Below, one piece after another: positions 20,152-29,983 of a stretch of DNA of 64,000 bases (positions are counted from its first letter, which is position 1; every line of letters starts with the position of its first letter). The stretch is from Prunella strophiata (Eukaryota; Chordata; Aves; Passeriformes; Prunellidae): NCBI GenBank assembly GCA_036583965.1, contig JAZBQD010000014.1, forward strand, positions 27,013,490 through 27,077,489, given 5' to 3'. A program made the position numbers and the translations under genes. The notes beneath the pieces were generated by a model. The model ran no database searches. It saw only the letters and a program-made list of their open reading frames with translations, and had not been told where the DNA came from.

Positions 20152-20210
20152 CCGGCGGGCGGCGCACTTTCCTTTTGCCGCCGGCGCTAACGGTTGCGCG
20201 GGACGGGACG

Positions 20211-20224
20211 AAAAATAAAAAAAA
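20211..20224 (-). terminator. Pol III terminator of the minus-strand tRNA-Asp
   Basis: On minus: T8, A, T5, about 21 bases past the tRNA 3' end. It also lies in the spacer between the convergent genes. Confidence 0.8.
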
Positions 20225-20245
20225 TATATGCGCACGAACGCAGCT

Positions 20246-20317
20246 CTCCCCGTCGGGGAATCGAACCCCGGTCTCCCGCGTGACAGGCGGGGATACTCAC
20301 CACTATACTAACGAGGA
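20246..20317 (-). tRNA. tRNA-Asp (anticodon GTC), minus-strand copy
   Basis: The reverse complement is base-for-base the same 72-nt tRNA-Asp as at 20062-20133, with intact acceptor stem, A box, B box and GTC anticodon. The two genes are convergent, and their 3' ends face each other across 112 bp. The terminator is strong: T8 then T5 on the minus strand (20224-20217 and 20215-20211). A few bases of 5' flank (GCAG.TCCTCG) are shared by both copies; the spacer is not obviously shared. Confidence 0.97.
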
Positions 20318-20392
20318 GCTGCGCGTGCGGTGTCCCCCCGCGGGGGCCGCTCCCGATCCGCGCCGCCCGGGGCGCCTGCGCGGGGGAGCGCA

Positions 20393-20456
20393 GCGGGGAC
20401 AGCGACACGGGATCCGCGGGGACAGCGACACGGGCTCCGCGGGGACAGCGACAGCG
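20393..20456. repeat. GC-rich 23-bp tandem repeat, about 2.8 copies
   Basis: Units GCGGGGACAGCGACACGG plus 5 bases start at 20393, 20416 and 20439. The third is cut short. It lies 75 bp upstream of the minus-strand tRNA-Asp. Confidence 0.9.
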
Positions 20457-20659
20457 CCGCACACACCCGCCCCGCTGCGGCCCCGCCGCGCAGCCGCACG
20501 CGAGCTGCGGGCACGGATCCCTGGAAACTGCCGCGGGAGGGAACTGCCCGGCTGGAGGCGGGGGGAGCGGGACAGCGCGGGTAGCTCCGGTGTCTTTGCG
20601 TTTGTAGTTCTGCATCTCACTCACGCAGAGTTTCTTTTTACGGGAACTTGAGAAGTGCT

Positions 20660-21950
20660 GGAGTCAGCAGTCCTTGAGGTTAAGGAACCGGAGCACCTGC
20701 TCCTTACCTACCTAAAAAAGGAACGAGGGAAATGGAAACCAGCTACTTTGAGCTTTGAGAGTAAAAGGCAGAAGGACATGGGCTGACCATGTGGCTTGAT
20801 GCTGACCCGGTCAGCAGAAACATGGTTGTAAGTTTGTATGACAGTGACATTAGACAAGGAACTATATTTAATTTGCTGACTTTTGAGATGAAGAACTAAC
20901 ACCACATAATAAACAAGCGATTGGAGCAAATGGTGTTCTCTTTTGAATGCCCTCCACTACTGCTAGTATTTGCATAAATGAACCCCAGCTTAGCTTTTTC
21001 AGATAATCATAGCTAAAAAGCAAACAGTTTCCTTTATGTAGACTTCTAAATATAAGTGACCTGTAGACAATGCATTTCTGAGAATTGGCCTACTCATTTG
21101 AACATTTGAATGTGTTTCTCAGTGGAAGCAACAGATTTAAATTTTGTCCTGGAAAGTGAAAAATAACAACCACAGTCTCATAACAATTTCAAGACTTTAG
21201 ATGTAGTGTAGTGAGCCATATTGTAGGGCTGTGATCTGGTGATAGGCCTTTAAATCTCCCAGAGCAGGATCAAAACCAGTGTTTCCAGGCTGGTCTGCAC
21301 TTGCTGTGCATATTCAAATTTTATTCAAAAGATGTTAAATGTTTGCTTGAAGCTGGGAGACTTTCTAGTGGATCAAACATGGCCTGTTTGCATTTTATAG
21401 GACCACTCACACTTAGTTTAGATCTTTTTGCCTGCAATTTCTCAGTTCCTTCTGTTCATTAAGCCTTGTGGTCAGGAAGCTGAGCTTCAGACATCTTCAT
21501 GTATCCCAAACAAGAAGATGACTTATCTAAAAATACTTAAGAAGGGGAGCAAGAAGAGACATGGAGGTGTGAGTCAGCACAGCAAAGGGGCTGTTTTGAA
21601 GTGGATGGACTATTGTGAGGCTGCAATGATTTGCAGCTACAGAGCAGACACATTCCTTGCTAATTTGTCACAGAGACATGCAAATGCAAAGCAGAACAGG
21701 TACTGGGAACTACCATCAATGCTCCAAGATCTGTGGAGGCTCCATCTTCTCCTCAGGATCTACATGCAGCTATTTCATGTGTCCAGTTCTAACAGTCTTG
21801 TTGCATGGTTTCCTCATCATTGCATCAGCTCTGTGTTTGGCTTGTCCCTAGTGCCTGCTGAAACATGGCTGGTGAAAGTCACCTGTAAGAGGCCCATTAC
21901 AGCCACAGGCAGGAGCAGGGCTGGGATCCAGCACATCGTTGTAGCTGGAT
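20660..21950. other. non-coding interval, no gene seen
   Basis: No RNA gene or repeat recognised. The 175-codon frame at 21428-21955 has no family resemblance that I can see. Confidence 0.55.
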
Positions 21951-21956
21951 GCTAGT

Positions 21957-22880
21957 TACCTCCCCTTCAGCTTGCTTAGCTGAAGCTCATCTTGCAAAAT
22001 GTCCAGATGAGTTTTGAATCTCATCATGGATGGGAAATTCCATGACCTCTTTGCCACAACAGGTTGTCCACCCTCACTGGTAAGAATTTCCACATACCCA
22101 CCTTCCTTGGAATTTGCCGTGTTGCAACTTGACCATTTTGCCGTGCACCTCCAAGAAGTGTCTGGCTCCATCTTCTTTGTTCCCTCCCAATGGGTAGCTG
22201 AAGACATAAGTCAGATCATCCTGTAAGCTCCTTCAGGCTGAACAAACCAACCTTTCTCAGTGTCTCCCTGTTTGTCACATGCTCCAGCTCTCTATTTGTT
22301 TGGTGACCCTTCACTGGACTCATTGTGGTTTGTTGGTATCTTTCTTGTTTCACACTGCCCCGGGCTGTGCACAGCTCTCCATAGGCAGCCACAAGTGCCA
22401 GAAGGGGATGGGGGCAGTAATCACTTCCCTTGATCTTCTAGCTAGACTGTTACTGACATTTCCCAGTGTATCACTAATTTTCATTGCTATAAGAGCAATT
22501 GCTCTCTCAAGGCTGCCCTTGTTCACTGGGACCTTTTCTGTAAAGCTGCCGTTTACCCAGTCAGTCAGCTCCTGTCTGCTTGGGTTATTATATCCAAGGT
22601 GCAGGACTTTATGTTTGCCTTAATTGAATTGGAACAAATTCATACTGGCCCACGTCCCCAGCCTTTCAGAGTCCTGCTAACACAGCCCTGGCCTTGAGGG
22701 AATCAGCTGCTTCCCTCAATTTGTTGTCATCCACCTGAGTCACCTGCTGATACCTATTTGCCTTGGCAGGTAACATACGTTGTTATTGGCATGTTGAGGT
22801 GCATCACTGATCAGTGATGGAGCCTCCTGCTAGCTGCAGAAATTAATTCTTCTAAATCAATGAAAAAAACACAAATCCTA
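21957..22880 (-). mobile_element. old CR1 LINE fragment, antisense to plus
   Basis: Read on plus, the segment follows the antisense CR1 3' region in order: an AGGTTGTCCACCCTCACTGG area, CAGGCTGAACAAACCAACCT, a TGCTCCAGCTCTC then CTTCACTGGACTCATTG area, AAGGTGCAGGACTTTATG, a GGCCCACGTCCCCAGCCT area, and TTGTTGTCATCCACCTGAG. It is diverged, with no intact ORF2 remnant and no clean 3' terminus. Based on remembered consensus. Confidence 0.72.
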
Positions 22881-23914
22881 GATGAGGAGGGAAGCCCTTT
22901 ACAGGGTGTGATCTTTAGGATGCCACAATCCTGAACAGCTGCTGCAGCTTGAAGATATTTGATTCTGATTAATCTTCATAGCTATTTTGTATGCTCTTCT
23001 TCCTGCCCATCCACACATATCCAACACTCCATCTGCTCTTTGTGTTTTATTTTTCTTTTAATTTTTGTCTGTACCCTCACCCTGTGAAGTTCACAGCACA
23101 AGATTTAATGAGCTTTTCAGTAAGAACGTATGAGTTGTCAAATGGCATCTTAACTCACAGGGCTTCTTTCTGTGTAGTTTTGACCTTATACAATTTCTGT
23201 CCAGTGTAATGGGGTTGTAGTGAGGTCTGTATGGCTCAGTGATCTCCTTCTGTGCTAATGTATTTTGATTTACCTAAAGTGAAGTTTAAGAAGTTATTAG
23301 AAAAATCCATTTATGTCTCTTATGGGAAGGAGTGACCAGGCATCCCCCGTGAAACTGACAGCTGAAGAGCTGAAAAAATTCTGGTTAAAGAGGACTGTGA
23401 CACTGTAGGTCAGTGCCTGGGGGATTAGTGGGAGGAGGGATTTAAGGGGCTTTCCCCTATTAGCCTAGCATAGGCTATTCAGTACTAAACACAGCCACAC
23501 AGCTGGGCAGCTTCCCCTCCGTGTTGAGTCATGTGAACCCTCTAATAAGTGGAACCTTTTAAAAACTTGTTGGAGAAATCTTAGGGCTTGAATATTTATG
23601 TCCTAAGAATTTTGAAATTAAATAGACAAGAAATGCTCATGCTGAATTGCATTTTCTGTTTTTGAGAAGTTCTAGCATGACAGAAGGGTATGCATCACTG
23701 AAAAATATATTCATGGACACACAAAACTCAGAGTTTAGAAAACACTGGGCCTGAGAGAGAAAGCATGATTGTGAGCAGATACTGAAACATCACAGCACAT
23801 CATCAGGTATATTTTGTCTGGGGAAACATTGAGCACAAAGTAGAAAGCATAACAATTAACAGTTTGGAATCTTCTACATGGCATGTGAGTTAATGGAGCT
23901 TATATAAAGAGTGT

Positions 23915-23953
23915 AATTTCTGTTAGCAAATTCTGTTAGTAATTTCTGTTAGC
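23915..23953. repeat. 13-bp tandem repeat, three copies
   Basis: TTCTGTTAG recurs at 13-bp steps from 23918, in units close to AATTTCTGTTAGC. Confidence 0.85.
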
Positions 23954-25630
23954 AATCTTGCTTGAAGAGTTCATCTGGAGAAGAGCTTCGGAATTTGATG
24001 AATGTTTTGGGAAAAATAAAAAAGAAAAATGTTAAAAAACCCCAAAGGTGCTAATAACAGTCTCAGCAAAAGGCAAAGTTGACAACTTTTAACAACCACA
24101 CTAGGTCAAAGCTGCCAGCACTCTAGCAATTTCTTTTAGTGCAGGCTTCACTGTGCATTCTTGGTCCTCCAGTCTCCACCTTCATTGTACTGTGCACGGG
24201 GAACAGAAGAACATCTCCCTTTCCGGACAAAACTGTGGCTTCATAGGGTGGTGATAGTTTCATCCCTTCTCCTTTCTTAGGATACAAGAAACACATTGGC
24301 ATGGAAACCAGATTCTTCTTTTCCTTACTTAGGGCTATATTCCAATGACTGCAGTAATCCATATGCACAGGAAAACCTTGAGAAATCCCAAGTGGTCCTC
24401 ATAACTAGTAAAAAGCAGTAAGGCATAATTCTCATTTCAGAAGCTGATTTTTATCTTCACCACATATTGTACTATTACTCCTGACTTCTCAACTCAGAAG
24501 TTTTTTTGTCTTCTTTTTCACGATTCTTCCTCTCCTGTCCCCCTTTGTTTTGTTTGACTCTATCTCCCTAGGAAAAAAAACAGGATGCCCTATGTCTTAT
24601 CTAAGTCATGGTAGTGCAAAAGGGTGACCTGAAGGCTCAAAGAAATTGCTGGTCCTGCTCAGCCTGCCAGAGCTGGGATTGGCTTCTTTGGTTACTGACA
24701 CAATTTTTCGTGGGTGCATGAGCAGTAGAAGGGAAGTGGATAGGTTTTTTGATTTAGCAGATGGAAAAAGGAAGATTGTAACAGCACAGAAGATGATATA
24801 AAATTAAATAAAATAAAATATTAAAAAGCCATTTGAGAAATTAATTGCCATTTCCAAAGTTATTAATGGCAGAGAAAACCAAATATGCAAGTTCAGCATG
24901 GGTGGCTCCAGATGCGATTGTTGGTTAACTATCTTGCTCAATTGTAAAAAGCCTGACACTTAAAAAAAGATGCAAGAAATCAATCACAGCGCACTTTAAA
25001 TTTGAAACAAGAGATGGATATTTAAAATCAGTTTAATAGCCCAAACAAAAATGAGGAACGGTTGAGAATTATGTGCTTAGAGCACAGCTTCTTGAAATCA
25101 GATCTTAACTCTACTGTGTATTTGCAATACGTTGCCTGACAATCACCAAAATACTCTTAAGTCTAGTAAAATCAAAGAAAAACTATTTAAAGAAGAGATA
25201 TCAGATATATTGCTAGGTAGAGTCACAGGATATTTTACAGCTTTGTCCCAGCTGATGTGGAGGAGATGGTGATCTGCAACCACTGGTTTGGAGATGCCCG
25301 TTTTAAGAGATGAGAAGAAGGCTGAGGAATTGGTGTGGGGCAAAATATGGAGGCAGACATTGTCAAGGTGATAATAAACGATCAAAATAAGGGGTTGTTA
25401 AAGTGCAGTGTTATGCAAAATAATGCACTTCCAGGGGAGAAAATTATAAGCATGGTTGTTAAAATAACATCTTTCATTTATGTTATTGATCTCCAAAATG
25501 TGTTATTTTGCATGTGAAGAATTTTGCTTCAAAAGGCACAAACACGATGCTTCTGAAGATCAGTCTTTATTTCTTTCAGTCTGCTGTTTTGCAGGATAAT
25601 GACCTTTCCCTAAGTGTTTTTTGGGTTTGG

Positions 25631-25650
25631 TTTTTTTTTTTTTTTTTTTT
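25631..25650. repeat. T20 homopolymer
   Basis: Twenty T on plus, preceded by TTGGG/TTTGG. No retroposon body recognised beside it. Confidence 0.95.
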
Positions 25651-25683
25651 GTAATTTAGCTTTTCAAGTTTTCAATCGCACTG

Positions 25684-25697
25684 GCTCCCTCTGGTGG
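25684..25697 (-). promoter_or_regulatory. CTCF-like motif
   Basis: The minus strand reads CCACCAGAGGGAGC, close to the CTCF core CCA.CAGGGGGCGC with two substitutions. This is a single motif match by eye. Confidence 0.4.
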
Positions 25698-25806
25698 AAT
25701 TCTGAAGTGCTCTACTTTACAGTCCAGTAAAATTACTGACTCGCACTTAGTTTGAGAGATGATACATGAGGTTACTGTTTTATATAATTGTTACATTAAA
25801 AATAGA

Positions 25807-25819
25807 GGGGGGGGGGGGG
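25807..25819. repeat. G13 homopolymer
   Basis: Thirteen G on plus. Confidence 0.95.
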
Positions 25820-28800
25820 AAAGAGAGTTATATCTCATAAATGCAATTCAGTTTACTCAAAATGAGCTCATAGAATGAAATGTTAGCAATCTGGGTCAAA
25901 ATCGTAGGAAAAAACATCTTTCATTTCCCCTCCCTCACATTCTCTTAACTGAAATCATGGGGAGTATTTTGCTAGTATGTGTTTGGAAAGGAAAGGAGTT
26001 ACAAAAATGTCATAAATATGGGACTGGCCTGTTTCACTTGGCAGCAAAACTCAGTCAGTTTCTTACAGAAAGTGTTCATAGGAGAATTTCCGTTTTGAAA
26101 TTAATCACTTGGCAGGGGTTGCCACTTTCATCCTGAGAGCTCTCACCAGAGCTGACCCAGTCCATGGTCCATTCGTCCATTTGTTATTAATAATGAATAT
26201 AGAAAAGAGAAAAGAAAGGATAAAGAGGAGCAGGAAATAGGGAAACTGTTAGACTTTTCCCCCTGTTAATGCATGTGGCAAGGTCTCATATTTTTGAGGA
26301 CTTTGCAAAAAAATGAAACGAAGCCTTTCACCTAGAGTTGGGTAACTGTGTGGTTGCCCTTTCTCAGTGTAGCAAGACTGACTGAGAGGAAAAAATTGTT
26401 TAAACTTGCATCATCACTCCATCCCAGTCTCCTGTCTCTGCAGTGTAAGTCCTCATTACTGGACATGGTAGGTTTCCCAAATGAATGTGTGTTCCTGCCT
26501 CTTCTTTAATAGCTACAAGGGTTCAAGAAGTCTTGCCTGGAGCCAGAGAAAGGGAGTACTTTTTGTCAATTTAACTCTGCTGTGTAAACATTCTCAGGTT
26601 GGCACATTGATATGCTTTTAATTATGGCACTTTAGAAACTTTGAAAAAAAGGCATCATGAAAAAGTAATTTTTTTCTGTAGATTAACTGTTTATATTGGA
26701 AGAAATTATGTAGACTCCTCTGTTCACATGGATGATATGTCTTTTCTGTCATAGTTTAAGAAAGGTAAAAAGGGAAACACTAAAGATATTTTTAGAACCA
26801 TTGTTCTCTAAGTGGCATGAAGACTGAGCTATTGGAAAGGGCTTCAGTGCTAAATACCAATAATATTTTACACTTTTGACAAAATTCTGCCAAAGATATC
26901 AAATTTTTGTTCAATCTGACCCTACATGCTTCTCTGTTTAAGTAAAAGAATTTAAACAAACTGATTAGATAACTTCTTTTATTTATGAACTTATTGATCC
27001 ACTGAGTCTGAAACTTCAGCTTTTCAGAATTATTTCAGACAGATTTTCACCAGAACTCCCAACCGACAGTATGAGTAAAAGCTGTAAGAGTTGTGACTAG
27101 TGTACATCATTCTGCACACCTCAAAGTTCTTGGAACATTTATTTAACCTGTAAGACACACAACATTAGATAAGTAATATATTGCCTGTGTCAACATGTTA
27201 GTCAAACATTTGATACAGACTTTAGTAATGTTAAATCTTGTTTCTTCTTATGCAGAAGTCCTCTATTGTTCAGCAAATTCTTTACCTGACTTTTCCACAG
27301 TGAATGTTTGTTTTAAATCTACAAACCTCACTAGTTTTGGACAATGTCTTTTTATTTTTAAAATCAGCAGAACCAGGCATAAGTTACCAATTTTTAAATA
27401 AATCTAGCTTCTGTGCCGAGAGAGTATATAAGAAATTCCATCTGTTTTTAAAAGGCAAAAGTTATTGCAACTGTGCATTAAAAATTGAAAGTCATTCCTA
27501 ACATCAATAACATATGATTAAAAGCTGAGTTTGACTATTTTCAGCCAGGCACTGTCAAGAGCAGTATGTGTTAATCAGAGAACCTGATAGATAGTGCACT
27601 CCTAGGTTAGGTGCATGCCAAAGAGACCTGTACAGTGCAAGAAAAGAGAAGAAGAATGAAAATAATATTTAGAAACCAGAAGGCATGTCTAAAAGGCTTA
27701 GATACACAAAATTGTAAAATTGCAGGCAAAAAGAGCTAAAATAGGTAAAATTGTCAGCAACTATTTGTAAATCAACTCTGCCTCCTATAGAGACTTAAAA
27801 ATGTAAACTCATAATACTTTAAAATTTACTTATAATGAATAATTATATTAATATTTTTAATAGTAGTTAATTACTACTAATAACTAAACCCCCTCCCCAT
27901 CAAATAAATAAGGATTGATATATTCAGAATGTGTCTTTTCCTGAAGGCATTCTTTCAAACAAGGTAGGGAAAACAAACACTTTGTACAGGGGCTCAGTTC
28001 CAGTACAATGCTGAATGCAAGCTTCTTCATTTTTGTTCTACATTGATCTCAGTTATATTAAGGATAATTTCAGAACAAGTGGCAAACATGAAGGCAAGAA
28101 TGAAGGTATTTAACTCCTAGGGGTGTGACAATCCCTAAACCTGCAATCACTTCCACATTGCCCTTCAACTGGTACAACCCCATAGAATACTTAAAAGTTT
28201 AAGGGATGCAGCTTTGTGAAGTTATTTAGGTCAGTCTGGGAATCTGACCAAAAGATGTATATTCAGGGCAAAAAATGTTTTAGGAGATAGATAAATGGAT
28301 TCATTGAGCAACCTTCTGGTCATCACTCTTACTCAGAACAAAACCTTTGCATGCACAGGAGAGAGTTCCTGAAGTTTGACTAGTTCATTGAATAACATTG
28401 TATTTTCTTTGGATGAAAGGTTAAAATATGAAATGTACAGGTTTGGGGAGTTTTTTTTGGGTAAATTAATTATGAGCATTCTCTACAGCTTTCATTCTTA
28501 TCATATGCCACCTCTTGTAACTGCAGTCTAGCAATCTGTTTTCCCTACATTTGCAAGTGAAAGAACAACTCAACAATGGGCACTACCAGGCCCATAATAT
28601 TTCTGTTCTCTTAACAAGAGACACACTTGTGTGTGAGGTTTAAATCTAGACCTGAGTTTCCTTAAAATTTAGGGAGGGTCAGGAGAGTGTTGTGGTTCTG
28701 CAGACCGGATGCAGAACTTTGGCTGAGATACTTGGGAGAAGGATGTTGTGGATAGATACACATCTCAGATTCTAATGCCTTTGTGTTTCAGGATGCATTC

Positions 28801-29399
28801 TGAATTTGGGTGTTGCCTTGTGCTAGTTCCATATTTAAACTTCCTCTGTGGTAAAACAATTACTTAGTTTCAGATTTTGGTGAGTGAAATAAAAAGGATT
28901 CATGAGTTTTGAAAAGACAAGGTAATGAAAGCTATAAAGAGGAAAATATACACAGAACACATGAAGAGGATATGAAATTTGGAGGGCTGAAACTCTGGTT
29001 TCTCCAGCTCATAAACCATATTTCCTTCATGTGTTCAAATAATGCAGGCAAGAAATTATTGTTGTGCAGTGTGCTCTCTTTCTTTGACAGGTCACTTTCT
29101 GAAAGGGAGAACAGCATGGAGTTAGTAATGAAGAATGGCAGTTTAATGGCTAGTCCTAAATGGATGGATATGGTACAAAAAAAGGATGGGGATGTGTGCT
29201 GGTATTGGGGCTGTCCAACAGCAGCAGGTGTGCCATGCACACTGTCAGCAAGTCAGAGATCTCAGCAGGTGCCTGTGCCTGCATTCATCATCCCTCTCTG
29301 CGTGACAGCGTGATGCCCTCATTGTGACTGCTCCTGTCCCAGCTCCTAACTGCAGTCCTTGATGAGAACACTGTGAACACTCCCTCTCTATACAGGCAC

Positions 29400-29983
29400 T
29401 GGCACTGGTTTTGCCTGGGGGAGAGTTCATTTTCTCATAGTAGCTCCTATGGGGCCGTGGTTTGGATTTGTGCTGGAAACAGTGTTGATAACACAGGGAT
29501 GTGTTTGCTGTTGCTGAGCAGAACTTACACAGAGCCAAGGCCTTTTCTGATTCTCACCCCACCAGAGAGGAGGCCAGGGGTGCACAAGGAGCTGGGAGGG
29601 GACACAGCTGGACTGCTGACCCCACTGACCAAAGGGGTATTCTAGACCACATGCTGGAAGAGCTCAGATATACAGCTGGGGGAAGAAGGAGGAAGTGAGA
29701 GATGTTTGTGGTGATGGTGTTTGTCATCTCAAGGAAGCCTTGCACGTGATGGAGCCCTGCTCTCCTGGAGATGGCTGAATACCTGCCTGCCCATGGGAAG
29801 AATGAATGAATTCCTCATTTGGCTTTGCCTGTGTGTGTGGCTTTTGCTTTATCTGTTGAAATGTCTCTCTTTATCTCAACCCCTGAGTTTTCTCACTTTT
29901 CACATTCTCTTCCCCTCACCACTGGAGGGATTGAGTGAACAGCAGGGTGGTGCTTAGCTCCTGGCTGTGGTCAAACCACAACA
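29400..29983 (+). mobile_element. solo LTR of an avian endogenous retrovirus
   Basis: Landmarks of a common songbird ERV LTR occur in order: a CTGGTTTTGCCTGGG start, GGATTTGTGCTGGAAACAGT, TTGATAACACAGGGATGTG, ACACAGAGCCAAGGCCTTTT, a CTGACCAAAGGGGTATTC area, GATGGAGCCCTGCTCTCCTG, ACCTGCCTGCCCATGGGAAG, a CTTTATCTCAACCCCTGAG segment and the end ACCACAACA. The length is about 584 bp. No retroviral internal region or partner LTR flanks it, so it is solo. The TATA-like segment (about 29665-29675) is altered and there is no clear target-site duplication, suggesting age. I do not trust my memory for the exact subfamily name (a TguLTR type). Confidence 0.85.

Larger units (their letters stand above)
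20062..20317. repeat. perfect inverted repeat (two 72-bp arms, 112-bp spacer) formed by the tRNA-Asp pair
   Basis: Arms 20062-20133 and 20246-20317 are exact reverse complements. Single strands of this DNA, or a read-through transcript, could fold into a 72-bp hairpin. Confidence 0.97.
19600..20600. other. CpG-rich island around the tRNA genes
   Basis: GC- and CpG-rich sequence surrounds the three tRNA genes, with an AT-richer gap near 19975-20040. Open frames here on both strands are composition effects or read through the tRNAs. Confidence 0.75.
22890..29395. other. intergenic region, no gene seen
   Basis: AT-rich unique sequence. Apart from a 13-bp triplicate, a T20 run and a G13 run, nothing is recognised. 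A CTCF-like motif lies at 25684-25697. Confidence 0.6.

Noticed and set aside
19440..20651. Several frames of 100-270 codons around the tRNA genes
   Set aside because: They read through tRNA genes and CpG-rich flanks; the composition explains their openness.
21428..21955. 175-codon plus-strand frame
   Set aside because: No domain or splice context, and it ends beside an old CR1; probably chance.
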